This document shows, in pieces, positions 12,132 through 21,634 of a DNA stretch of 64,000 bases. Below the pieces are notes generated by a model. It saw nothing but the letters and a program-made list of their open reading frames with translations. It ran no database searches and was not told the origin of the DNA. Origin of the DNA: Craterostigma plantagineum (Eukaryota > Streptophyta > Magnoliopsida > Lamiales > Linderniaceae). The position numbers were made by a program, and so were the translations under genes. The first letter of the stretch is position 1; the number at the start of each line of letters is the position of its first letter. Location: NCBI GenBank assembly GCA_027422505.1, contig JAPQWV010000354.1, positions 434,001 through 498,000 of the forward strand, in the 5' to 3' direction.

Positions 12132-12143
12132 ATCTCCCCCTTA
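12132..12143 (-). promoter_or_regulatory. Polypurine tract of the Sirevirus-type element
   Basis: On the minus strand TAAGGGGGAGAT directly abuts the LTR start TGTTAGG. It primes plus-strand DNA synthesis. Its first three bases are also the stop codon of the accessory ORF. Confidence 0.85.
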
Positions 12144-13301
12144 GTGTCCTCGTCCTTTAGTTGATGTCTTCTGCGTCTTCCTTTTCTTGGGGCTCGCTAG
12201 CTCGTATGGTGATTTCCGAAGTCCTAAGATGTGTTCATATGACCTTAAAACACTTCGAAATGATACTCTCTCCGATATGATCTCGATCAGCTTCTTGTAC
12301 TTTTCTTGGACTTCGTGTTCTTCATCTTTCAGCTGCTTGAGAATACTTCTAAGATTGTTGCGAATGATTCGAAGCGTACCGTCGCTGAACTTGTTGATCT
12401 CAGATGTCTTCATCAGCCTTTTATCTCCTTTGTAGTTGACGTAAACGACTGATGGATCATCAACTTCATTGATTATGTGTCCTTCACCAAGACCTGTGTC
12501 AGGAACTTCAAAGGACGGTTTTGTCAGGTTCACCCTCTTCATATTGCTTTCCACTGCCATTTGGAGGTCATGCGTCGCGTTGAACTTGACTTGGCGCATC
12601 AAGAATCGCTTAAGAGCGACATATCCAACGTTGAGGTCTGGATTCTGAAGCGTTCCAAGAAATCTGTAGCTTCCAACCATTCGAACAATGTCCTCACCTC
12701 TTAAGTACGAAAGATCGCCTTCAGTCATTTCTTCGACTGTTCCATCTTCTCGCCCTATCTTGTAGATGGGAAATTCGTAGAAGTCGAGTCGAGCTCGTCG
12801 TACTCCGATGATTGCCCTAATTCTGGCTCGTTCCTTCTCTTCACTTCGAAGAGTCTCAACATCAGCTCCTTTCCCTTTCATCCTAAGTCCTCGACGGAGA
12901 GAAAGCAGGTACCGAATGGCAGTTGGTCTTGAAAGATGGGTTAACCCTCTGAGTTCCAGTTCATCCAGCTGCTTAATCCTATCTTCTTTTCTCCAGATTC
13001 TCCGTCGTATCTCTTCTTGATAGGGAGCAACTACTTTGGCATTCTCCCATGGTAGATTAAGCTCTTCTCTTATCTTTGTCTTCGGGGGAGGGCATTCTTC
13101 ATCAACGACGTGGTGTTCGAGAAGCTCGGGAAGTTCTGGAATTGCAGTTTCGTAGTCTTCACCTTCCTCAAGCTCGTCATCGTCGATAAGGGCAAGGCTT
13201 ATGTTGGCTTTCATCAGAAAATATCTGGCATTCTCCATTAAGCCCTTAGCTATGGCCGGGTCCATTGGTTTTGTTATCCAATCCTCGTTGAAAATGTACA
13301 T
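12141..13301 (-). CDS. Sirevirus accessory ORF, C-terminal part (386 aa)
   Basis: This intact 386-residue frame is the last coding part of the element, between RNase H and the 3' LTR. It is rich in charged residues. It starts with a short acidic region (DDDELEEGEDYE), continues with an Arg/Lys/Glu helical stretch likely to form coiled coil (residues 90-160), and has a conserved-looking core around 215-350 (QMAVESNMKRVNLTKPSF, then SEINKFSDGTLRIIRNNL). It ends in a basic tail (SPKKRKTQKTSTKGRGH) that could bind nucleic acid or act as a nuclear signal. From memory, the EI.KFSDGTL core resembles the 3' ORF of copia elements predicted in Asteraceae. No signal peptide, membrane span or cysteine pattern supports an envelope role. 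The function is unknown. An in-frame TAG at 13323 separates it from the upstream frame, so it may be the end of a longer protein; the ATG at 13301 is the first after that stop. Confidence 0.7.
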   Translation of the reverse strand: MYIFNEDWITKPMDPAIAKGLMENARYFLMKANISLALIDDDELEEGEDYETAIPELPELLEHHVVDEECPPPKTKIREELNLPWENAKVVAPYQEEIRRRIWRKEDRIKQLDELELRGLTHLSRPTAIRYLLSLRRGLRMKGKGADVETLRSEEKERARIRAIIGVRRARLDFYEFPIYKIGREDGTVEEMTEGDLSYLRGEDIVRMVGSYRFLGTLQNPDLNVGYVALKRFLMRQVKFNATHDLQMAVESNMKRVNLTKPSFEVPDTGLGEGHIINEVDDPSVVYVNYKGDKRLMKTSEINKFSDGTLRIIRNNLRSILKQLKDEEHEVQEKYKKLIEIISERVSFRSVLRSYEHILGLRKSPYELASPKKRKTQKTSTKGRGH

Positions 13302-13322
13302 TTCAACAGTGGTGTGAGGATT

Positions 13323-14330
13323 CTATAACTCTTCGAGGGATAGGATGGGCTCATTGGTAGGAGATGAGGAAGGTATTGGAGGGCTTCTTAGATAGTGTGT
13401 GTCTGGTGATGTGGCTTGTTGGGTTGTTTTGGTAGTAGGTCGGGTAGATTTTTTGGTTTGTGAGGGAGTAGGTGTTTTGGTAGTTCGAGTCACTTGCTGT
13501 TGTTGAGTTTGTGGCTCTGGCTGCTTCTCCCCCTCGGGACGACCCTCACCCTCAGGGTCGTCACGCGGCTGATTGGAAGTCTGAGCCTCACCTCGGCACG
13601 TGAACGGAAGCTCAAGGCGTCGAAGAACCTCCGTTTCATATTCGTTGCGTTGTGTTGCAGTGCGGAGTCTGGCGATGACGACGTCAATCAGTTCCGTCAC
13701 AGGGACATTCCACGGACCGTCGTCAGGGGCAGTAAGGGGATCGGCTTGAGATGGTGCTTGTTCGGGGACGGAGGCTTTGCCCTTGTCTCGAGAAGAACTC
13801 CCAATTGCGTCGTACACTTGGGTCATTATGGAGTCTTGAAGGTCTTTTGCGAAGGCAGCTAGGCGAGCATTTAGTGTGGCCTCCGTCACGAACGGGGAAA
13901 ATAACGGGACGGAGTCACGAAGACGTTCCGTCGTCACAACATCAGTAGAAGGTACTGATGTGCCGCCTGTTTGCACAGAACTAAATGAACCGAAGCCACT
14001 AAGGCAAATCGTTGACATCGATGCTGAGACGAGCTCAGATCGATGGCCCAAATCAGCAGCTGGAGTGGTGTTGACCACTGTGGGACTTCCGCTCTGTCCC
14101 AGACTAGTAGCTAGTACAGAGACATCGAAGAGCGTTCCGGACAGGTCACCAAGACCTGTCAGTGCAAAAGGAGGTGTATGTGTCCTAGTAAAAGAAGAAA
14201 ATATAGGTGGTGAGACTCGTTGTGGACAATGAAAGTGCAGTGTGAGGCGGAGAACTGCGTATTTCAACATCGACCCCCTCAAAGCGAGGAGGAGATGGCT
14301 GACGTGGTTCCTCGTGAGAAAGTGAAACAA
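13323..14330 (-). pseudogene. Sirevirus accessory ORF, middle part
   Basis: This 335-codon open stretch lies in the same frame as the C-terminal part and is separated from it by a single TAG. Its second half is low-complexity and rich in Pro, Thr, Gln, Glu and Ser (QTQQQQ, TPTPSQTKKSTRPTTKTTQ), a likely disordered linker. The first ~100 codons look like out-of-frame sequence, and a different frame upstream (about 14440-14200) has similar Ser/Pro-rich composition, so a frameshift is likely near 14200. It has no domain I recognise. Confidence 0.55.
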
Positions 14331-14450
14331 TCGTCTGTTGAGAGACGATTGAGTGGACAGGTGGGGTACTTTGCGCGGTTGGACCAGATGTCGCGACTTC
14401 TACTCGGGGGAGGACAACGTCATCCCCTGAACCTATGGGATCGGTCCGGA

Positions 14451-15513
14451 TTATTTGCTGACTAGAGGATGGAGGAGGATGATCGTGCTGGTGGCATCCC
14501 CTTTCGATTTTCTCTTTCGTTTTTGTTTTGGAGATGCGGAGCGTCCTAGACCTATAACTGGTTGTTGGGGTTGGCTAGTCCCGGGGTTAGATCCAACTGG
14601 GTTCTGTTGAATCGTGGGGATATCTTCGAGATTGTTGGCTCGCAGGTAGGCTTGTAGCATGGGATCTGCTTTGTCGAGAAGTTGAAGGAGGTGTTCCCCC
14701 AATAGCATGGCTTCTTCATCGAATTTCGACTTTGTCTTGGTGGATTGTATTTTGCTGAGCTTGGGTAAATCATAGCCTTCGAGTTGGGGACGACGTTCGA
14801 TTTCTGGGTGAAGATCGATGAAGTGTTGAACCAGGATGGGAAACCATCTCATGTAAGGGAGGACTCTTGTGGAGCTGTATTTTCGTCTTCGTAGTTGATC
14901 AACAAGGTCAGACCAAATTAGTTGGGCGATGTCGTAGTTTTTGTTGAAGACAATGCCGTGGAAGACCAACATGATATGGCGGTTGCAGCGGTCTGAGCCG
15001 GTGTGCTTAGGTGATAGGCACTTGTTGACGATTAAGAATAGCGTCCGCCAGGATCGAGGTATGTCTTTGGCGCAAAAATCTGGGAGATGAATGGATTTCT
15101 GGCCATTGGGCTTGTATCCCAAGAGGAAGTCGGCAATCAAATGTTCAGAAGTCGGATGTTTATCATAAATGAGTGAGGTTGGTAGGTTTAGTTGGGTGCG
15201 TATTATAGCGGGGGTCAGGACGACAATGGTGTTATCAATTTGGGCAGAGAGACGGGTTGGTTGTGGGTTGTCGGTTGTGGAGCGAGGACCAAAATTGTTG
15301 TACGTAGACTTCGGGGACGCGCTCGATTTTACAAAAGGCATTGTTGAGGGGATGGTTTTGAAGAATTTTGAGGATGATAGGATCGGGGCATTGGGTATTT
15401 TCAAAATCCAATTGGACGTTATTTGGAAGCCTTTGAGCCCAGTCTTTAGATGGGAAAACTTCGTCAATTGCGCGCACCATAGTGATCAATCTGTAGAGAT
15501 AGAATGCAAACAT
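14451..15513 (-). pseudogene. Sirevirus accessory ORF, N-terminal part
   Basis: The ORF starts at 15513 (MVRAIDEVFPSKDWAQRL) and reads about 85 codons. A frameshift near 15250 then leads into the longer open frame that ends at 14451. Recognisable blocks are VPEVYVQQFWSSL near the start, an LTPAIIRTQLNLP block, a FHGIVFNKNYDIAQLIW block and VLPYMRWFPILVQHFI. A block of this kind (..YV.QFW..) recurs in proteins encoded 3' of pol in copia elements of asterids as I recall them. It ends with a basic KQKRKRKSKG stretch. The function is unknown, and this copy is broken. Confidence 0.6.
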
Positions 15514-15764
15514 TAGGAGAAAATCGCACCAATACTCGAAGATTTCTACCTACATCGCTTTAGGGTGAAACATCGCATAATATGTGTACGGGACTTAGAA
15601 AATTTCAAGATCTTGTCTTTGTATGATAATCGGACGATTTAATGTTAATCGCACAATATGAGTTAATGATAATCGCACAGTATGATAATCGGATAATACG
15701 TTAGTCATAATTTCAATCTACGGGACTTAGACAATTCAAGTTCAATAATATATTGGTAGAATCG

Positions 15765-16832
15765 GGCGATGGAATGAAATCGGGCGATTGAGAGTAGTAT
15801 AGAAAGATTTAAGATGCAATCGGGCGATTTGAGATTGAAGTTTGAAGTCGGGCAATTTAGAGTCGATTGAGAGTCAAATCGAGCAATTGAGTCAAATCGG
15901 GCGATTGAGAGTAGTATAGGAAGATTTAAGATGCAATCGGGCGATTTAAGATTGAAATTTGAAATCGGGCAATTGAGAGTCGATTGAGGGTCAATTTGAG
16001 GGATTTAGTGAAATCGGGCGATTGAGTGATATCGGGCGATTGAGTGAAATCGGGCGATTGAGTGAAATCGGGCGATTATGAGTAGACACAGGCAATTGAA
16101 ATTAAAATTGAAATTGAACTTGAACGTAGAAAATCAATTTTCGGGCGATTTTGGGACAGCTGTGAGAAAGAATACATACGAAATCGGGCGATTAAAACAA
16201 ATCGGGCGATTTAGGAAGGAATTAGATTTTGAATTTGGGCGTAAAATCGAGCGATTAAAGACATTTATCCGAAACAGCTAAGAACCTAAAATCAGGCGAA
16301 GCAATCAGAAATCACAACGGCAGGCCAATCATAACAGATAATTGATATTAAGATTATCTCAGTAACTTCATAGAATCGAAATTGGCAAATTCAAAGCAAG
16401 GTAATGGTTACATATGGACGAACGCGTAAACCCTAAACTGACAGTTCTGAGAAATAAGTAAAAATCAAACCAAAATTTGCAGAGACAGGGATTCGCTTAA
16501 GAAGATAGGTCGGAATCTTCAGAAAGATGCAAAGAGATGGATTTTGTGAGCTTGAGCGATGTAGGTATGTGGAGGTTTTGAGAGAGATCTGTAAGTGTTA
16601 ATCGCGTAAATTTGGGAAAGAAAATGAGAAATCGGGCGATTTTAAATTTATACGAAGGACGGTTACTGTAGCGGAATGGGAGATAGAGAAATCGGGCGAA
16701 AAACAAATCGCCGAAATCAGTCCTTAGCTGAATTTGAATGGCACAGTGAGAATAATCGGGCGATTTTGAGAAATCGGCCGAATTGAAATTTAGACTTACT
16801 GTAGCGGAATTGATCATTTAGAAATCGGGCGA
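15765..16832. repeat. Dispersed AATCGGGCGATT repeat field (3' region)
   Basis: About 15 exact copies of ATCGGGCGA occur in ~1.07 kb, with further one-base variants such as TCGGGCAATT and ATCGAGCGATT. Spacing is irregular, except for an 18-bp tandem run at about 16014-16080 (GATTGAGTGAAATCGGGC). The core AATCGGGCGATT is nearly palindromic (AATCG on one side, CGATT on the other). The same motif fills the 5' leader of this element. Confidence 0.92.
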
Positions 16833-17106
16833 AATGGTTAGAAGAACGAACGATTCTTGTGCTTTGTATAAATTAGTTTTGAAGAATATCAAGGATATCA
16901 AACTGGTCAATTAATCTATGATACTAGGCACCAAAATTTAATATCAAATCACCGAGTTTTCCAAGATCGATTTCTGTGAGACAGAATCCGGTAAACGACA
17001 AAGAAAGCTTCGCTTTCGTTCGCGGCGCTAAACCCTCAAGTCAAAAGTGCATCTGTATCATTGATTAGGTCCTCTGGACGAACGATTTTGTTGTTGGGTT
17101 TTTGCC

Positions 17107-17114
17107 TATAAATA
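17107..17114 (+). promoter_or_regulatory. TATA box-like TATAAATA, antisense to the element
   Basis: TATAAATA in the context GCCTATAAATAGACCC matches the plant TATA consensus. It lies 72 bp upstream of the ATG of a small ORF on the same strand, implying a ~40-nt leader. It runs against the direction of the retrotransposon. Confidence 0.45.
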
Positions 17115-17178
17115 GACCCGATTGAATAAATATGGGAAGATCATAAATCATTCAATCGAACGAATCGAGTTCCTAAAG

Positions 17179-17352
17179 ATGAACTGGAATCAGCAGCGAG
17201 ACCAAGAAGAGAGCAGGGAGCACGCAGAGTTAGTGCGTCGCTTCAATCACAATTTGGATATGTTAGTACTGGATATTGCACTTCTTATGTGCTTGTTCAT
17301 CGTTTTTATGGCGATTCTGTTTTGGGTTTTAACAGCCCGTACTGGCTTTTGA
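17179..17352 (+). CDS. Small antisense ORF with a predicted membrane helix (57 aa)
   Basis: A 57-residue ORF lies on the strand opposite to the retrotransposon, within its 3' non-coding region. The first ATG after the TATA-like box opens it. The N-terminal half is hydrophilic and charged (MNWNQQRDQEESREHAELVR). Residues 29-51 are strongly hydrophobic (LDIALLMCLFIVFMAILFWV), long enough to span a membrane once, followed by a short LTARTGF tail. It belongs to no family I recognise. Additional ORFs, some antisense, are known in several plant LTR retrotransposons, so an expressed accessory peptide is possible. Chance is the alternative: the ORF is short and no homologue can be checked here. Confidence 0.35.
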   Translation: MNWNQQRDQEESREHAELVRRFNHNLDMLVLDIALLMCLFIVFMAILFWVLTARTGF

Positions 17353-17401
17353 GACCTTGTTACGCATTTCAAGTGATTTGCACAGTCTTCCTTGCTGGAG
17401 T

Positions 17402-17491
17402 GATTTGGTATTTTGAAGATGTTTTGCGTATTTGAGTTGTAATAGCGATTTGGTATTTTAGAGATGTTTTGCGTATTTGAGTTGTAATAGC
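17402..17491. repeat. Two tandem copies of a 45-bp unit
   Basis: The unit beginning GATTTGGTATTTTGAAGATG at 17402 is repeated from 17447 with one change, and a fragment (GATTTACGC) follows at 17492. It lies just after the small antisense ORF. Confidence 0.9.
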
Positions 17492-17548
17492 GATTTACGC
17501 TTATTGAAGGGTGTATGAATCATTAAAGAATAGTTTGTGAAATCAACT

Positions 17549-17662
17549 ACTCCCCCTCAATCTGTGTATATCATTAAAAACGCTCCCCTAGATTCGAGTA
17601 ATTCCTGCAAAAACTCCCCCTCAAACAAAGCATATATGCATATAATTAAGTGCCCCCTCAAA
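17549..17662 (-). repeat. Cluster of polypurine-tract-like motifs after pol
   Basis: On the element's sense strand TTGAGGGGGAGT-like motifs occur at about 17550-17560, 17614-17625 and 17650-17661, with a weaker TAGGGGAGCG at 17581-17590. They resemble the true tract next to the LTR. Several polypurine-like copies 3' of pol are a described hallmark of Sireviruses. Confidence 0.7.
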
Positions 17663-17766
17663 CTAAGCATATATTATTAAGCCGTCCTTAAACCAATTTT
17701 TTTTTTAAAAAAAAAAGAGGAACAAGTATGTGCACTCTTACAAATGACGTCGTGAAGGTATATCAC

Positions 17767-19836
17767 CTAAGGTTCACGATTCAGCATTCCTAACTCAGAT
17801 ACAAGGAAATGGAATCGTGTTTCATCCAAAGCCTTGGTAAATAAGTCAGCCAACTGAACCTCCGTATTCACGAAGTACATGGCAATTGTGCCCTTCTCCA
17901 CATGGTCTTTTATAAAGTGAGACCTAAGATCTATGTGCTTTGTGCGAGAATGGTGAACAGGGTTACAAGTAATGGCTATGGCGCTCTTTGAGTCGCTATA
18001 TATAGGAATATTATTGAAATCAAACCCGTAATCCTGTAGTTGCGTTCGCAACCACAGAATTTGAGAGCAGCAACTCGCCGCAGCTACATACTCCGCCTCG
18101 GCAGTGGATGTGGATACACAGTTTTGCTTCTTAGATGACCAACTTACTAGTTTGTCACCTAAGAATTGTAGTCCTCCTGATGTACTTTTCCTGTCCATCT
18201 TACATCCTGCAAAATCCGCGTCAGTATAACCAAGTAATTGAAAATTTGAGTTCTTAGGATACCATAGTCCAAGTGTTGAGGTTCCTTTGAGATACTTCAT
18301 TATTCTCTTCACAGCTAGCATGTGTGACTCCTTTGGATTGGCTTGGAACCGAGCGCATAGACATGTAGCGAAAACAATGTCAGGTCTGCTGGCTGTGAGA
18401 TACATGAGTGATCCGATAATTCCCCGATATGTGGTTGGATTGACTGGCTTTCCATCTGGGTCTGAGTCAAGCTTACATGAAGGAGACATTGGGGTGTTCT
18501 TCGTAGTTGAGTTCTCCAAGTTGTATTTCTTGAGTATGTCGAGGATGTACTTTGATTGGTTAATAAAGATGCCTTCTGAAAGTTGTTTAACTTGAAGTCC
18601 AAGAAAACAGTTGAGTTCTCCCATCATGCTCATTTCGAATTTCGTCTTCATTAAATCGCCAAATTCTTTGCACAATTTTGGATTTGGGGACCCAAAGATA
18701 ATATCATCAACATATATTTGAACGAGGAGAATCCCTGATTTATGTCTTTTAATGAAGAGTGTCGTGTCAATCTTTCCTTTCGTGAACCCTGATTTAATCA
18801 AAAAGTCTGAGAGTGCCTCGTACCAAGCACGTGGGGCTTGTTTTAGTCCATATAGAGCTTTCTCTAGAGAGTACACATGGTCAGGATGAGTTTCACTCAC
18901 AAAGCCTGCAGGTTGAGCTACGTAAACTTCTTCTTTCAGTACCCCGTTGAGGAAGGCTGTCTTGACGTCCATCTGGTAAACAGTAAAGTTTCTGTGAGCA
19001 GCATAAGCAAGAAATAGTCAGATGGCCTCAATTCGAGCAACTGGTGCAAATGTTTCGTCGTAGTCAATTCCTTCTTGTTGATTGTAGCCTTTTGCCACTA
19101 ATCGGGCCTTGTTCCGAATGACGATTCCATCTTCATCTCTTTTATTTTTGAAGACCCACTTGGTTCCTATAATTGTCTTGCCTTGTGGTCTTGGGACTAA
19201 TTTCCACACTTGGAGTCGCTCAAATTGATTGATTTCTTCCTGCATGGCTTGTATCCAGTCTGGATCAGCTAATGCATCTTCGATCTTACTTGGTTCACTT
19301 TGACTTAGAAAGCATGCATATAAATTCTCGTTTATTGTTGAGGAACGTGTGCTTATTCCTTGATTTGGATCTCCGATAATTTGAGACGTTGGGTGAGCTC
19401 TAGTCCATTTCCTTGTGTGAGGAAGTGGTTGACTCAATTCCTCATGGTCAAGTTCCTCACTAGGTTCAGCTTCGATGGTACTAGAGATTTCAATGGGAAT
19501 TTGATCTTCGTTACCTGAATTATCTGATGGGTCATTCCCTGCATCTACATTGTGGATTTGCTGAGGTGGAATGCTTGAAGTCATTTCATCAGCCTCTGTT
19601 GAAGTGTGTATAGACGGAACTGTTGTATCTGTTCGTTGTGAGCGAGGGCATATATATAGCTGATCAAATAAGAGATTCAGTTCGTCTTCATCAAATGTCT
19701 GTGAAGTAGATGATCCTTCTTCGGTTGAAGGATTATGTTGATCTTCAGTCAATATCCTTAAGACTCCAGGTTGTGGACTTATCTGTTCAGTAGCAATAGA
19801 TGGCGTTTCATCGAACGTAACATTCGCACTTTCCAT
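17767..19836 (-). pseudogene. copia pol: reverse transcriptase and RNase H
   Basis: The RT and RNase H part of the Sirevirus-type polyprotein. The frame at 19836-19018 carries the pre-RT region and the RT start ([40 protein letters not shown]). A TGA at 19018-19020, where a CGA arginine codon is expected (AIRLF), interrupts it. The frame at 18972-17767 (401 aa) then carries [10 protein letters not shown], the catalytic YVDD (in [10 protein letters not shown]), LNCFLGLQ, and RNase H with [17 protein letters not shown] and YSDSKSAI, and ends at [11 protein letters not shown]. The active-site residues are intact. A single C-to-T change explains the break between the two frames. Confidence 0.9.
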
Positions 19837-21066
19837 GACGGTTCGTTTTTGTGGCAGGTAGACTCTGTACGCCTTGGACTCGGCAGAGTATCCAATGAAT
19901 ATCCCTTCGACTGCTTTAGGATCGAATTTTCCTCGGTCTTCTCTATCATTTAGAACGAAGCATTTGCAGCCAAATACTCAAAGAAACTTGATGCTTGGTA
20001 TTCTTTTGTTGATGAGCTCGTAAGGAGTTTTTCCGAATCTTTTATGAATGCTAGTTCTGTTCTGAGTGAAACATGCTGTGTTCACCGCTTCGGCCCAGAG
20101 AAAATGAGGAAGTTTCGATTGTATTAGCATTGTACGAGCTGCTTCAACTAGACTACGATTTCTTCTTTCCACAACCCCATTCTGTTGGGGAGTCTTCACT
20201 GCTGCGAATTGCTGAGTGATTCCCAGTGATGAATAGAAATTGTCAAGCAATTGATTCTTGAATTCAGTGCCATTGTCAGTTCGAATCACTAGAACATTGC
20301 AATCTAGTGAGTTCTGAGTCTTCCTCACAAAATCTATGATCAACTCATCTTTCGTCCTAAGGTATCTGGTCCACGTATATCGAGAGAAATCATCCACTAT
20401 TACCAGAACGTATTTTCGTCCGTTGATGCTTTGTATTCTCATAGGTCCACACAGATCCATGTGCAGTAGTTCTAGTGGTCGGGACGTTGAAGCTATGAGC
20501 TTTGCCTTGTGTGATGCTCTTCTCATTTTCCCCATTTCGCATGCACTGCAGAGATGTTCCTTGTGATATTTCAAGGCTGGTAATCCACTCACTAGTTTGT
20601 CGGTGTGTAGTCTATTCAACGTTTTGATGTTGATGTGGGATAGTCTTTGATGCCAAAGGTCACTTTGTTGAATTGAGTTCTTCGTCATGAGACACAGTTT
20701 GGACGAGGGTCGAGTAGTTTTCAAATCGATGGTATAAAGATTTGTCTTCCTCGTTCCAGTTAGAAGGTCTCGACCACTCTTATCAGTAATACTGCAACCT
20801 TCAGCATGAAATTGAACCTTTAGTTGTCTGTCACAGAATTGACCAATGCTGAAGAGATTATGACTGAGACCCTCAACATATGAAACCCCTTTGATCGTCA
20901 GGTTATCATGAATTAGATCGCCATGTCCTAAGATAGGAGCCGCGTGGTTGTTTCCAAAGCGCACATTTCCACCGAATTGTTCGGTGTAGTTGCTCAAAAG
21001 CTCTTTTCTTCCAGTCATGTGTGTAGAGCAACCAGAATCAAGTATCCACACATGACGGATCTGCAA
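19837..21066 (-). pseudogene. copia pol: aspartic protease and integrase
   Basis: The frame at 21066-19978 (362 aa) begins with the protease active site WILDSGCSTHMTG. It continues with the zinc-binding pre-integrase segment (LWHQRLSHIN with a later CSACEMGKMRR) and the integrase core: D in HMDLCGPM, D in IRTDNGTEF and E in VERRNRSL, the DDE triad. The frame stops at a TGA at 19978 within KFL.VFG, again where CGA/AGA arginine is expected; the following codons continue the same protein ([26 protein letters not shown]) up to the RT part. Integrase inserts the cDNA into chromosomes. This copy would need read-through. Confidence 0.9.
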
Positions 21067-21073
21067 AAAATAA

Positions 21074-21517
21074 TCAATAAGATTTAGGTACCCATTTAAG
21101 GACGGGTCCTCCCTTATTAGTTTTATAGTCTGTGTATGTCTTTCTTATGGGTCGGTTTCTAAGGTCAGAGTTAAATTTTTTTACAACTCCCGTTGATTGC
21201 TTAGGGACCCATATCTTTCTAATTCCAGGAGGATGACAGTGATTTGTCCATGCTCTGAGTTGTTGTTTTGTAACCCATATGCTACGCATTCCTATAGCTT
21301 TGACTTTGTTTGCTTGTCTTTGTCTTTTGTCAGGTTTGTACTTTGATTTAAGAGAGGATGGTGGTGTTTCCTTGGAAGTACTGACATTGGTAGATTGGTA
21401 TTTAGCGTTTAAGATAAAAGCATCATCATAGCTAGAATAGTAGGTACGATTCTTAGTAGTCGTTACAGGCTTAAGAAGAATAGACGAAGGTTCTGCAGGA
21501 TAATTATTAGCACACAA
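21074..21517 (-). pseudogene. copia gag-pol linker segment
   Basis: A 147-codon frame rich in Lys/Arg. It has three tryptophan blocks (SIWVTKQQLRAW, KIWVPKQSTG, VLKWVPKSY) of the VWVPK type that precede the protease in Sirevirus polyproteins. A single stop (21074) separates it from the protease frame, and the upstream region 21518-21634 is broken. Confidence 0.65.
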
Positions 21518-21634
21518 TTGACGCCTAATACAAAAATTAGAACTAGACGCTTCAAAATCGACAGGTTGCTTCCTTTTAGAGATTTAAGCGATATCGCTCT
21601 TTGGTAGACTGTCTCCTGTGGCTTTCTTCTTCCC

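Larger units (their letters stand above)
15514..17548 (-). other. Sirevirus 3' non-coding region between pol and accessory ORF
   Basis: About 2 kb on the sense strand without a coding frame. It contains the AATCGGGCGATT repeat field, an antisense short ORF with a TATA box, and a 45-bp tandem duplication; each is listed separately. Confidence 0.7.

Noticed and set aside
12141..13301. Envelope glycoprotein call for the accessory ORF
   Set aside because: Position alone suggests it; no signal peptide, membrane anchor, cysteine pattern or cleavage site is visible.
12187..15516. Plus-strand ORFs opposite the accessory region (for example 13494-13862, 13876-14232, 15169-15516)
   Set aside because: They are complementary-strand shadows of the accessory coding frames, with no motif of their own.
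15765..16832. Regularly repeated AATCGGGCGATT considered as a CRISPR-like array
   Set aside because: Spacing is irregular, the repeats are short, no cas genes exist, and the host is a eukaryote.
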